DNA of 64,000 bases from Smallanthus sonchifolius (lineage: Eukaryota; Streptophyta; Magnoliopsida; Asterales; Asteraceae): NCBI GenBank assembly GCA_023525975.1, contig CM042032.1, positions 15,878,001 to 15,942,000 on the forward strand, read 5' to 3'. This document shows positions 9,864 through 20,639 of this stretch, piece by piece (within the stretch, counting starts at the first letter, position 1; each line of letters begins with the position of its first letter). The notes under the pieces are model-generated. The model made no database searches. It saw only the letters and a program-made list of their open reading frames with translations, and was not told the DNA's origin. Made by a program: the position numbers and the translations under genes.

Positions 9864-12050
9864 CATAATAATAAATAAAGAAATAAAAAGAATTAATTTA
9901 TTCTAAATACATACCTATTTAATTTATTATACTTGAAAACCCAAAAATCAAATATTAATCCTTTAAAATTCATATGCACTTCGACTTCACATTTTATTTT
10001 AAACATTTTATTCAAATATAAACACCAATTTCCACACATCCATTACATAAGACTTCATAAACATTTTGTACAAATCCCCACATCCATCCAACTAAACTCT
10101 TACTCAAATCCCTAGAACTTTAAACCTTGCCTAGACACTTATGCAAATCATTAATTAGATACATATAATTCATTTATAGGTTAACATTGTGATAGGACTA
10201 ATCACTTGTGCTACCTATTGTTCGTGTGATCTACAAACGACTACTACATGTGAGTTACATAGCCCCTCTTTTTACTTTTTACATATTTTGGGGTGAATCA
10301 TGATACATTGAAAACTATTTGCAATTACAACATACAATTCTACATTTATGACCATATATGGAATTTGTGCTTTGTGCTTGAATGCTATGAGTTGAAACTA
10401 CATATACATGACACACTCGTGCAATCATTAACTTTTTATAAGTCAATGGTAACACTGATAGATCTATTGTGTCTGACAAACCCACCCAGGTAGGGTGATT
10501 GTTACTGACAATACATTAGGGTAACCTGTCGGTTATGCCTCAGTCACAAGGTTTGATTGTGCACTTAGTTAACTATAGATTCTCCACAAATGCCTTATTT
10601 ACCATGTGTCATATGAATTGTATAGAACACTTGAAAACTACTTGTGGTGTCAAACCCTATATATGCTCACCAACTTTTTAGTTAACCTTGTTTTTATCAT
10701 GTTTTAGGTACAAATCTTTGAGTTTTGATCAAGTTGCTTCACTTAAGTATTGAGGACCTAGTTAAATTAAATAAATGATTACTGTTGATGTATTTCATAT
10801 CCTTGTATGTTGGATTTTGTTATTTGAACTTTGTTATGGAATTGGATGATTTAATATATAAGAACTTTAGTAAATCATGTGCTTATGAACAGTCTACATG
10901 TCCCGCCCTGACATTTTTTGCCGTCGATTGGGGTGTGACACGTGATTTTTAACCTAATTTCATGTTTTAAAAGATTAGAACCCATCCATTGGTTTATGAT
11001 TCGACTTCTATCCGTCAGAGCTCCAGAATTGGGTGATTTTGAGAGTGTAAGAAACAATTGGAGGCAAAGGTTGAAGCCTTATTGACCGGGTTTGTTAGAT
11101 CTCACTTGTTCGGTGTATGGTTTTTGATCTCTGGTTTTAAATTAGTTTGTTTGACATTATGCTCATTACTTTTGAGACTTGTTTTCTGGTTTTGAGTATG
11201 ATTGTTGGCTAGACTTCATATACTACCTAGGTTTATGATGAAGGTTTGTTAAAGCTTAGATTTTTATCGTTTTATGGTTGATTTTGATGGTTTGACATTA
11301 TTGTAATCGATCTTAGTTCAATTGATATGATATTTATGCATGCTTAATTCTGATTTAATATTGATTTGTATTTCGCATGTGTCTTGTTGAATGTCTTTCA
11401 GTTATAGACGCATGTTTAGGTTACTTGCTTCATGTTTGTAACTGTTTATGGTATTGCAAGACTTAGTGATCCATAGGAATATTAGTTGGTGGTCTATTGC
11501 TAGACGTAGTGATCCATAAGAATTCTGATTTAAGGTGATCCAACCAACCGTTGAATATCACACGGCCCTTATGGTTTCCTTCTGGTCACACCCGGAGAAT
11601 GATCAGGGATCCACTAGGTTTTCTGAGGGTGTCTTACTTCAAGATCCTGGTTCCATCATAGTTTCCATAGCCAAGAGAAATCCAAGATTCACAAATAGGA
11701 TTTTTACCTGAGTAGTGCTTTTCCCATTCTTGAGTTCGTCCAGTTTAGAGTTTTCATCTAGAAGTCAGTAGTTTGCGTTTAATTTTAGTTGTTAGTCTAA
11801 ATCTAATTCACTTAAATCAAATTAAAATCCCCCTTTCCAAAACCAAATCTTTTATTAACTTTTCATAGTCTAGTTTTAGTTATTGTCAGTGTCTCGTGGG
11901 TTCGATATCTGGACTTCCATTTGGCTTTACTACAGTCGATAGGTACACTTACCTGTCATTGTGGTCTAGTTTAAGGGTTTTTTTAGAGTTTAACTCGAGT
12001 GTCTAGGTTAGTTTTTGTTTAGTTTTCAGTATACCATATCTAGCACATCA

Positions 12051-12151
12051 GCAATCCTGAAAACCCAATGTGCGTCATTTAACCTCTCCGACCAATCCTT
12101 ATGGTTTTGATCAACTGTTTTCTCAAGGATCCGCATTATGTCCTGCTGAAA
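12051..12151 (-). pseudogene. Athila-type integrase fragment
   Basis: The minus strand encodes ILEKTVDQNHKDWSERLND and then HWVFRIA, recognisable as the C-terminal part of a Gypsy (Athila/Tat) integrase core. The fragment is about 33 residues, cut by LTR B on one side and by a Copia LTR on the other. It could belong to the same old minus-strand Athila as the RT piece at 53959-55043, because both flank Athila C and have the same orientation. Confidence 0.6.
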
Positions 12152-12600
12152 CCTGGTAAACCGTTGTATTCCAGACATAGTACATGGGATGCTTTATAAT
12201 TATATGTAAGTCTAGATATTAGTCAGAGAGTCACTAGCGACTCTAGGTCGGTTACAACTGACTCTCACTAAGAGTCGACAATCTGAATGGCGACTCTTGT
12301 TATGTTCTATAAATAGCTGACCAATTTCCTTACATACGAGACCATTTCATTGTATGTCATTATTATCGTAGTTGGGATAGCCGGTTAGAGGGTGTTGTAA
12401 TCGTTTGATTGTCCACGTGCTTATTAAAATCATATATGTGGATGTTATAAGAGAATCTGATCAGTTTGTGTTCATTTTCTATTGCTCTTCATCTTTGTTT
12501 TCCATTGATTCATCAACAAACAGTTTCCTAATAGCTGATTTCTTGATATTATCCTGTCTAGAATCATTCTAGCATGAGGATCCATCTCACAAGGCCTACA
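12152..12600 (+). repeat. 5' LTR of a third Copia-type element (left end uncertain)
   Basis: The LTR ends CACAAGGCCTACA at 12600 and is followed by an initiator-Met primer-binding site. Its start is not resolved (somewhere after the integrase scrap). GAGTC/GACTC dyads (GAGTCACTAGCGACTC at about 12229-12244, GACTCTCACTAAGAGTC at about 12261-12277) precede TATAAATA at 12308-12315. A second perfect dyad, CTAGAAT-C-ATTCTAG, lies near 12558-12572. Confidence 0.6.
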
Positions 12601-12603
12601 ATT

Positions 12604-12615
12604 TGGTATCAGAGC
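12604..12615 (+). other. Primer-binding site (tRNA-iMet)
   Basis: TGGTATCAGAGC, complementary to the 3' end of initiator tRNA-Met, three bases after the LTR. This marks the element as LTR-5' end on the + strand. Confidence 0.8.
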
Positions 12616-12931
12616 CTCTGTTCTCTTGAATTTAGTGAAAAACTTGGAGTTTTTATGATTTTTGAGAAGTTCTGAATTTCTTCAAATCTGGATTAGATAT
12701 GTATCAACTTCAGAATTTGGTGTTGAAATTCATTCAGAAACATGTTTTTGAAGAGCTTAATTGATCTGGTTTGCATTTCGGTTTAGATCTGAGTGTGTTT
12801 GGTTTGATTTTGGGTGTTTTTGAGAAAAAGGGTATGATTTTGGGTGCTTTTTAAAAAGTTTTGAATTTCTTCAAATCTGGATTAGATGTGTATCAAGTTC
12901 AAAACTTGGTGTAGAAATTCATTCATAAACA
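12616..12931 (+). other. Leader of third Copia element, internally duplicated and truncated
   Basis: The leader has two copies of a block (GAATTTCTTCAAATCTGGAT ... AAATTCATTCA-AAACATG), one near 12670-12755 and one near 12847-12931. The text then switches at about 12932 to Athila C LTR. No gag start is retained. Everything downstream of the leader is missing. Confidence 0.55.
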
Positions 12932-14505
12932 TGTTTTAGTTAGTTTTACCTTTGTTTTGAGTCGTTTTTGTTTCCTATTGAGTCTTTGTTGTGTTTAGAG
13001 AAACTCGTATGATATATCAAGTAAAATCATGGAGAAATCTAGCAAAAGAAGAAGCCGGAGAATAAAAGTGAAAAACGTTGGAATTTGGTTCCCTCGCGGT
13101 ACGCGAGGGAGGAGCTTCAGTATCTCGCGATACGTAAGAGGAGAAATCTGGCCCTGACTAGTTTGTCCTTTGCGGTACGCGAAGGACCATGATACTTATC
13201 TCGCGGTACGCGAGGGGCTTTTAAATCTGCAAAAAGCCCTAATTTGATTATAAGTCGAATTGTAATGCCATTAGGTCTAGAGTTTGATCTTTTGGCCGTC
13301 AGAGCTTAATGCTAAGGCGATTTTGAGGTTAGAGAAGGAATTTGAAGCTAAAGATTGAAGCTTTGGACATCGTTTGGTTTATGTTTTCGAATCCCGTGTG
13401 TTTAAATACTTTGATTGCGACTATGTTTCTGCATTTGACTTCTGCTTTAATGCTTTTGAACATGGTTGTTGGCTAAAACATTAATACTGCCTAGGTTATT
13501 GATGAATAATTCTTAAAGTTTGGATTTTTATTCGGTTTATGGATTTTGTTGATGGTTTGATGATATTGTAATGATTTTAGTTCAATTGTTATGATGTATG
13601 TGCATGCTTAATTCTGATTTGGTGTTGATTATTATCCCGCATGTGTTCTTGTTGAATGTCTTTCAGTTATAAACGCATGTTTAGGTTGCTTGCTTAATTG
13701 TTTGAGACTGTGGTGGTATTACTAGACGTAGTGATCCATAGGGATAGTAATTGGTGTTGAATTAGATTGAGTGTTCTTCCTATCTCAATACCCGAAAAGT
13801 GAGAGGTAGTCATTTAGTCTTCATTGTTAGGATTCTGAGTGTAAACTGTCTGAGAAGAAGTTTCCTTTAGGTTTCTAGTAATCGTTGTTGGTCCGTGTCA
13901 TAGTGTTTTGCTATGAGATTACCTCGTGCATCTTTGATGTATTGTGGACAATGAGACTGAGAGGTAATCCATCTTTTGGGTACATTATCGTTGTTGAAGA
14001 GACTAAAAGGTAATCCGGCCATTTCGTGAGTTTAGTACATCTTTAGAGTGTCGTAGTCGGTGACACCCTGAGAGTGATTAGGGATCCACTAGGTATTCTA
14101 GAACTGTTATCCTTAGAAACCCAGATCCATCATAGTTTCCTAAACCGATAGAAGTTGAGCTTTGCAAGTAGGATTCCGACCTAGGTGGTATTCTTCCCAT
14201 TCCTGATATTCCCAAAGTTCAGTTCTGTTCTGATAGTTAGAGTCGTTCATCTGTTCTCTCTTCATTATTAGTTTAATAGTAGTGTAGTAAACCCCCCAAC
14301 CAAATCATATTTAGTCTGAGTCAGAGTCTAGTTTAGCTGCTCAGTGTCTCTAGGGTTCGATATTTTGGTTTACCATTAAGCTGTGCTACACTCGATAGGT
14401 ACACTTGCCTGTCAGTGCGGTTTAGTTCATAGGTACTCCATTTATTACTTAGGAGTCTAGGTTAGGTTTATTTGATAGTTTTTATAGACCGTCTGGGCGA
14501 CATCA
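12932..14505 (+). repeat. 5' LTR of Athila C, left-truncated
   Basis: It aligns with 52391-53958, so about 50 bases of the LTR start are missing at the junction with the Copia leader. The dyad array (13091-13218) is followed by AAAAGCCCTAATTTGATTATAAG, a TATA-like site near 13248. It ends GGGCGACATCA. Confidence 0.8.
13091..13218 (+). repeat. Hairpin array in Athila C 5' LTR
   Basis: Units such as CCTCGCG-GTA-CGCGAGG, CTCGCGATACG and TTTGCGGTACGCGAA appear four times. The first and last are near-perfect dyads; the second and third are decayed. The corresponding 3' LTR array is at 52538-52670, where different units have decayed. Confidence 0.85.
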
Positions 14506-14509
14506 AGTT

Positions 14510-14529
14510 TTGGGCGCCGTTGTCGGGGA
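14510..14529 (+). other. Primer-binding site of Athila C (tRNA-Asp type)
   Basis: TGGGCGCCGTTGTCGGGGA follows the LTR by a few bases. It differs slightly from the TGGCGCCGTTGCCGGGGA form typical of Athila/Tat elements, which is complementary to tRNA-Asp. The Athila E counterpart is at 58185-58202. Confidence 0.75.
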
Positions 14530-14724
14530 GACTTGGCAATAGCAACATTAGCTTTGACTAGTTCTTTTAGTGGTTTTTTGGTCTGTTTTCTTTCTTTATT
14601 TGTGAGTCTTAATTGTGTGTCTTTGTCCTATCTGCTACTTTTGTGTCCTATCTGAGTGTCTAACATAGGATCGAGTCTTTATGTTTTTTGTGTATTTCTT
14701 ATTTTTCTTTGTGTCTTTCAGTTT

Positions 14725-15462
14725 ATGCACCACCCTCGTTCACCGGGATCACGATCCTATTCTGCTTCTTTAGAGCCCGAACGAGAGCTTCACGAGCGCA
14801 ACCGCGACTTCCCGGAGCGTTTGAAAGAGTTTCACAAAAACCAGGTACGTCCCACTAGCCCAGTTCCTTTTCCTAACATGGGCGAGGCTGACCCACCAGC
14901 GAGGCGTACCGTGCACCAGAGAGCCAGTGATGGTGTCCTCGGGACGAGATCTTCGATCACCCGCCCTGCTATCCCTAATGCCAACACTTGGCAGATCCCA
15001 TCACATGTCATGAGTACGATCATTCATTCTACTCAGTACCATGGTCTCGAGGATGATGATGCAGCTGGACATATGTCCCGCTTCGTGCGCATATGTGATA
15101 CCTTTAATATCACAGGTGTATCTAAGGACGCAATCTACTTGTGTCTCTTTCCATTCTCGCTCTCTAGGCGTGCTGCTTCCACTTGGATTGACACCCTCCC
15201 AGACAATTCTATCACCACATGGGAGGACTTGCAAGCCAAGTTTCTGAAAAAGTACTCTCCACCTTCCAGTGCCGCTCGCCTTAGGGACCAAATCCACTCT
15301 TTCCGGATGGACCCTGACGAGCCTTATCACATGGCCTGGGAGCAGTTTAACGCGCTGTTAAGCCGATGTCCCAAGCATGGTCTTTCTGACTGGGTGATTG
15401 TTGAGAAGTTCTATAATGGCCTCACCTTCGAGAAGTAGAAATGTTCGACACAGCTGCGGGAG
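14725..15462 (+). pseudogene. Athila C gag, 5' part
   Basis: The start at 14725 (MHHPRSPGSRSYSAS) is chosen because it is the first ATG and follows an acceptor-like TTTCAG. Residues about 95-240 form the retrotransposon gag core: MSTIIHSTQYHGLEDDDAAG, then FPFSLSRRAASTWIDTLP, SITTWEDLQAKFLKKYSPP and YHMAWEQFNALLSRCPKHG. This capsid-type domain packages element RNA. A stop at 15436-15438 follows GLTFEK; the related Athila E gag also stops close by (58918-58920). The copy is cut at 15462 by the family 2 Copia LTR. Zinc-knuckle sequence was not found; only a 47-base piece near the gag-pol boundary survives at 30219-30265. Confidence 0.75.
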
Positions 15463-15690
15463 TGTAGGTCCTCATGGCGCGTCTACGGATCAATCTCATG
15501 ATAAGACGTGACGTTTACTCGGAGTGCGGAATCCAACGAGTCAACGTTTATACACATAAAAGACAATTCAAACACGCAAGTAAATAACCTTCTCAATTCG
15601 TATTTCAAATCACAATGATGTTTACAGACTCAATTGGACTTCTCTGATCTGATCTCTCTGCTTCGTTATGACTGACTCTGTAAACACACA

Positions 15691-15698
15691 TATATATA
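15691..15698 (-). promoter_or_regulatory. TATA box of family 2 LTR (copy 1)
   Basis: TATATATA lies about 20 bases downstream (minus strand) of the last hairpin unit, the same arrangement as in family 1. Confidence 0.65.
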
Positions 15699-15716
15699 AC
15701 CAACTGACCTGATATA

Positions 15717-15842
15717 AGCGAACTTATTAAGTTCGCCTCTAACAGCTTAAGCGAACTTAACAAGTTCACCTCAGTTAGACCTAAGCGAACTTATTAAGTT
15801 CGCCTCTGATAGACCAGGCGAACTTAACAAGTTCGCCTCTAG
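15717..15842 (-). repeat. Hairpin array in family 2 LTR (copy 1)
   Basis: Four 8+3+8 dyads of GCGAACTT/AAGTTCGC: three perfect, one with a single mismatch (AAGTTCAC). Compared with family 1 only base 4 of the arm differs (A instead of T or C), and its partner base in the other arm changes with it. Confidence 0.9.
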
Positions 15843-15950
15843 GCTATACTTGTAAAACACTTAGTGACATTTGACATTTACATAACAAAAACATAAAGAC
15901 ATAAAATCTAACTATTACAAGCTTTTGTCATTACAAACTATGTCCTAACA

Positions 15951-15961
15951 GACTCCCCCTT
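15951..15961 (-). other. Polypurine tract of family 2 copy 1
   Basis: Minus strand AAGGGGGAGTC directly precedes the LTR start TGTTAGG. The same tract is at 60377-60387 in copy 2. Confidence 0.8.
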
Positions 15962-15991
15962 GACAATAGCTTGATCTTCAGTCTTCAGTCT

Positions 15992-18752
15992 TTATCTTGA
16001 ACTCTTCCAGTTATCCGGTAGTCTGCTGCCAGCATGCACTCCATATCTTCTGCATATCTCCAAAACTCTGTTGTACTGTATACCTTGTTCTCTCCAAACA
16101 TCAGTGAACATTATTTCATTCTTTCGCAACGTCCTTTGATCTTTCTTTGAGAAATTGATAAGATTCATTGCATCATAGAAACATACAATGACCTTATTGG
16201 CTTTATCTTCAATCTTTGCTTCACCAGTATTAACATCAACATACCACCATTTCATATTCCCAAGAAAGTCTTAAGGAATCTTCTTTAACGGTATCTTGTG
16301 AATAGCACGCACTGGTTTATACTTGTATCTCCAGGTCACTTTCCCAGTCTTTGGATATGTGTTCTTCACTCTCTTTCCCTTTTGTAGTTTCAGCCGATCA
16401 TACTTTCCTGAACTACCTTCTTTCTTGATCAAGTTTGCTATCACATCAGCCAAACCATTCTTCGATCTATTAATGAGTGGCTTTGAAGCTAAACCATTTA
16501 TTTCACACCTTGGCAAGGTATTGAAATTCTTGATCCTCGGCTTTAAGTATTGAACACCATCAGATCGTTTAATTGCAAATAATTTTGATTCATCATCATA
16601 GAACCAACTTATGATCCTTCCTACACACTGCTCTTTATTCACATATTTCTCTTTCTGAGCAGGTTGTGCTGGAGACTTGGGTAACACCTTCATCCAACTG
16701 TTTACAACTTCTCTCCACTGTTCTCTTGTCATCCCTGTATCTCTGTACATCACAGGTTCTTCATTAACCTTTAGAGACTCAGTGTGAGTAGTTTCAGTTT
16801 CAGCATCTCTATTGGATTGAATAGTCTCATCATCAGTATCTATCTTTGAATCAGCAGTGTCTTCAGGCAGTGTGATGTCTTTAATAGAGTCCATAGAATT
16901 TGTTACTCCTTCATAAGTGAATTCGGGAATAACATCATCCTGGATGAAGTTATACGGCACTTTAAGACCATCATAGCCTTCATAAGTGACACTATCTTTA
17001 TCTTTCTCTATCTCAGTCTCTACTATTTCTCCTTCTTCTATCTCATTATCCGACATATCATCTTCCATGTAATTGAATAAATCATCAATGTCATCAAGAC
17101 ATGCAATCTTTTCAGCTTCCTCTTCTTCTGAATCTTGAAAGAACTCCAATAATAGAATTTCTTCTTCATTAGTACCAGAAGTATGTTTGTCTTTGTTTCC
17201 TTCAAGTGATTGTGATGTCGACTCCCCCTGAACCCTAAATATAGGATTAGCGTCAGTGTATTGACGATCACCCTAAATATTTCTAGCAGGATCATTGTCT
17301 TCAGCATCACGTCTTTGAATAGACTCTGTGTGACAAGTATCAGGTATCCTCAACTCCCCCTGAGCGTCAAGACGCTGAACGAGTTTGGATACTAATGCTT
17401 GCATGTCAGCAATCTGTTGAGCTTGAGTCTGAATCACCAGCTACCGTTGTGAATCAGTGGACACAAGAGTGTTTACCTGGGTTTGTAGAGAAAGCACTTG
17501 AGATTTAAGGAAAGTAATCCTTTCAGAATCAGAAGGCTTAGACGGACCAACTGACGATTGTGGAATAGAAGGACTTGAAGTAGTAGGAATGACTGGAGGA
17601 ACAAGAGTAATCACCGGAGATGTATCTTTTGATCTTGGAGGAGTAATTATCAATGAAGCAACAAAATTAGCATCCTCGACTCCCTGTGAAGATTATGCAG
17701 CAGCAATTGAAGCAGACATTAACTTTTGTGTCTTAGGATCTGGATTAAACTCACTATCAGACTCAGTACTTTCGTCAACCAATGATCTTTTTCCAAGTAC
17801 TGAACCGGAAGGAGGATCCCGAACAGACTTTCTTCTTGGTCGTCTGGCTTGAGATTTAATCCGTTTTCCAGCATTAGCCAGTGGAATAGCAGCTAACCGT
17901 TAATAATGACCTGAGGAAAAATCCCTAGATTCATCAGAATCGGTGCTTTCATTAACACGTAAGATCGTCTCACTTGAGCTGGAACTAGATTCATCATCTG
18001 TCACCACATTCCCTTCAGCTTCTGGAGTGGGCGACTTCACAACGTCATCAACGAAATCATCCATGTTCATTCCTAAATCATGTTCATGTGCATGAACGAC
18101 CTCCTCTTGAACAGGTTCATGAATAGGTATTTCAACCTCAGCTTGTGGAATAATAATTTGTTCAGGAATAGGAATTTGTGGTTGTACTGGAACCTGTACT
18201 TGTGGAACTGGTATCTGTTGTTGTGCTGGTTGTTGTGGTTGATGCTGTTGTTATTGTTGAACATTGAAGCCTTGAGCTTGAGAAATTTCATCAGGATGAA
18301 ACCAGTTGTCATTAGGTGGTGCAACATAATCAGGATTGATTAAGTGACCAAATAAAGGAGTATTTACTGGTATCAATGCAGCATTCTGATGTTTCACATT
18401 CGTACAGTCGGTAAAGATACGCTTTGACATTGGAGTCAAAGTTAATCTTATTGGATGTTGTGGAAGATCTGGAATAAGGTGATTCAAAATAATTTGAATA
18501 AAGCGAGGATACATCAAGAATCCTTGACCTTCAACCGGATTAATCTGCATAACCATCTCCCGATAGAAGTAAAGTGGAAAATTGAATCGCTTGTTCAACG
18601 TTAAGGCCACCATAGCAGTTTGAAGAGCCATCTTCAAGCCATCGGTACCAGCTTTGCGAGGAGAGATGCATTGAATAATCACATGCATGAAATACCTCCA
18701 TTCACCAACTAAGCCACCTTTACGTGCTTGGGTATCATTCTGTTTCCCACGA
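15992..18752 (-). pseudogene. Accessory ORF of Copia family 2, copy 1 (N-terminus lost)
   Basis: It is homologous throughout to the fuller copy at 60418-63540. What remains starts about residue 118 (KNDTQARKGGLVGEWRYFMH) and includes FLMYPRFIQIILNHLIPDLP, a Gln-rich stretch, an acidic Ser-rich middle, a coiled coil (ITFLKSQVLSLQTQVNTLVS), a Glu/Asp-rich region (EEEEAEKIACLDDIDDLF) and the C-terminal domain (YKPVRAIHKIPLKK...MKWWYVDVNTGEA). Several stops and at least one frame change break it; for example a TAA replaces a codon just before DFLGNMKWW (about 16272). It is cut at 18753 by a Tekay-like LTR. Confidence 0.75.
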
Positions 18753-20614
18753 TGTAACATCCCAAAAAAAATATAGTAAATAAATAAATAATAACATGAT
18801 CGAGATTATTATTGTCAAAGAAACGAAAGAAAAATGGATGGGCTTGGGTTCGGCTCGAACGGGCCGAAGGAAGCCCAGTTATATAAAAGGACAAGGGCTG
18901 CCACAATTTATTTCTTTTCACCACTTGCAATTCTAGAGAGAGAAAGGGGAGCTCGGTTCTAGAGAGAGAAAGTGACGGATCGACTCGGGAATTCAGGAGA
19001 ACGTTGCTACTGTGCTCGTGATCATCTTCTCTGAATCATAACTCCAATCTAGGTAAGAGTTCGATCATAATCTGAGTTTTTATGATTATTTTAGGATTTT
19101 CGGTTTTAGCTAAATAGGTGAAGTTTTTATGGATGAAACTTGAAAATGAACAAAGATCTAGCATCAAGAATAAAAACCGAACGTTCTGATCAAAGAAAAT
19201 TTAGATATTGACATGATCAGACCCGCATGCAAAAAGTTAGGGTTCTTATGCCTGAATCAGATCCTGTGTACTTATGAAGTACGCAGGAAGAAGGGTTATG
19301 CGTACTTATCAAGTACGCATGAAGTAAAGTCTGCGTACTTGTCAAGTACGCATGACCAAGGCCCTAAGCACTTGCTAAGTGCGCAGGCATCAGAATGGTT
19401 AAGTAAAGTCAGTATCTTTAGAATGATTAAACCGTTAGAGTCGAGATTAGGTCTGATGTGTATTTAACTACTCAATTCAGATCAGAAGTGACGTTGTTGG
19501 ACTTTGTTTAGGACAACCCAGACTAGCTCATCAGGTGAGTTCTATGTGCCCCTTTCTATGTTATGTGCAAATCAGTTTAAATGTTTTGGGGCTGAAATGT
19601 ATACATTAAATGAATAAATGTTATGAATGCCAACGTGATCATACGTGATATACAAATATATATATTTATGTATATATATATATATGAAAATGAATTATGA
19701 ACAAAGAATGAAACGTATGTTTACAAAGTATGAATGAAAGAATGACAAAATATGAAAGAAAGAAATCTTGCTTTATAATATGTACTGCATGTTATGAATA
19801 TACGTGAATGTTATGGACGCTTCGATGCTAACGGCTACTACGGTAGACGTATGACCACTTGACTATCTTGCAACCGGGACAAAAACGTTCCTTCATCAGC
19901 AAGGAAATAAAAAGGGGCATTAATGGACGGTCGAAGCAAATGCCAAATCATATGTAGAACGGTTGCAAACATGGTAGAACGTGGGAAACGGATACCTTCG
20001 GGTAGACTGGCGAAAAGGACGGACTACGACGGTAGGACGGTTTATGACGGACGGTCGAAGGTTGGCCGGACGGTTTTAAGGCGGGCGGTTTCTAGGACCG
20101 GACGAGTCAAAGGGCTACGATGGTAGCTTCATGGCGTATGTCTTTGTGACATACGTAGTAAAAGACGGGTTGATCACCCTTATGTGTATAACCAAATGAA
20201 TGTTAAGGAATGTAAAGGTGAATGCATATAAATGTAGTCACTCAAGAATGATGAAAGAAAAGTAAAAGTTAAGAATACGTATTTATGTTCTTTATATATA
20301 CACTAATGTATACTTCTAAAGAAATATTGTTTATATCTAATATTTCTAAACTAGAACTCACCAGCGTTAGCTGACTTTTAGTATACATTTCAGGTAACAA
20401 AGAAAAGGGTCGTGCGAAGACGTGAAGGCTGCCCGGCTAGAGACTGACATCCCGATTTATGCTTTTGTTAAACACTGGTTAATGTTTTAAATGTTAAGAC
20501 TTCCGCTGATATGTACTCTAATGTTTGAATGCTTTTAATTAAAAGTTCAGTAATTAATGATTATGTTTATGAGTAAATCCAACAAGTGAGGCCTCCCGGG
20601 TTTGGGGCCTTACA
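18753..20614 (+). repeat. Tekay/Gypsy-type LTR buried in Copia family 2
   Basis: It starts TGTAACATCCC and ends GGGGCCTTACA, and is immediately followed by an iMet primer-binding site, so it is a 5' LTR on the + strand (1,862 bases). A TATATAAAA box is at 18880-18888. About 370 bases downstream lies a hairpin array with family 1-type arms (19263-19388). Around 19,980-20,110 the text is rich in GGACGG. The element interior is missing after about 25 bases. Confidence 0.7.
19263..19388 (+). repeat. GCGTACTT-type hairpin array in a Gypsy-type LTR
   Basis: Four units: GTGTACTT/AAGTACGC, GCGTACTT/AAGTACGC (two perfect) and AGCACTT/AAGTGCGC. These are the arms of Copia family 1, yet the surrounding LTR has Gypsy-type termini. 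The array lies downstream of the LTR TATA box, not upstream. Confidence 0.85.
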
Positions 20615-20617
20615 AGT

Positions 20618-20629
20618 TGGTATCAGAGC
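20618..20629 (+). other. Primer-binding site (tRNA-iMet) of the buried LTR
   Basis: TGGTATCAGAGC three bases after the LTR end at 20614. The element sequence stops about ten bases later, where Copia pol begins on the other strand. Confidence 0.8.
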
Positions 20630-20639
20630 AATAGTTTGA

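Larger units (their letters stand above)
6331..10940 (+). mobile_element. Tekay-type solo LTR, about 3 kb without its insert
   Basis: It begins TGTAACATCC and ends GGGGTGTGACA, the same termini as the LTRs of the Tekay element at 35263-45427 and the 3' LTR at 27723-30218. No primer-binding site follows, and Athila LTR text continues on both sides, so it looks like a solo LTR. Flanks CGGGC/CGTGA match at only 3 of 5 bases, consistent with age. It is interrupted by an LTR element at 8254-9863. It contains two tRNA-like segments near 7.6-7.8 kb and a TA microsatellite. Coding potential is absent. Confidence 0.6.
5887..12050 (+). mobile_element. Athila-type LTR B, split by a Tekay solo LTR
   Basis: It starts TGATGTGTTGCAAAACACA, matching the start of the Athila C 3' LTR at 52341, and ends TAGCACATCA at 12050. 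It runs 5887-6330 and resumes at 10941-12050. GGTACGCG-type dyads lie at about 6195-6300. The second part keeps the order of LTR landmarks seen in Athila C (GATTGTTGGCTAG, TACCTAGGTTTATGATGAA, GAATGTCTTTCAGTTATAG). The right flank is an integrase scrap, not a primer-binding site, so this is a 3' or isolated LTR. Confidence 0.6.
15463..15950 (-). repeat. 3' LTR of Copia family 2, copy 1
   Basis: 488 bases, reading TGTTAGGACATAG ... GGACCTACA on the minus strand. It holds a hairpin array (15717-15842) and then TATATATA (15691-15698). It is homologous to 59920-60376. Confidence 0.9.

Noticed and set aside
15001..15330. 109-codon minus-strand frame
   Set aside because: It lies opposite the Athila C gag core, whose + strand frame matches a known family.
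19923..20126. 67-codon Arg/Gly-rich frame
   Set aside because: It arises from the GGACGG-rich part of an LTR.
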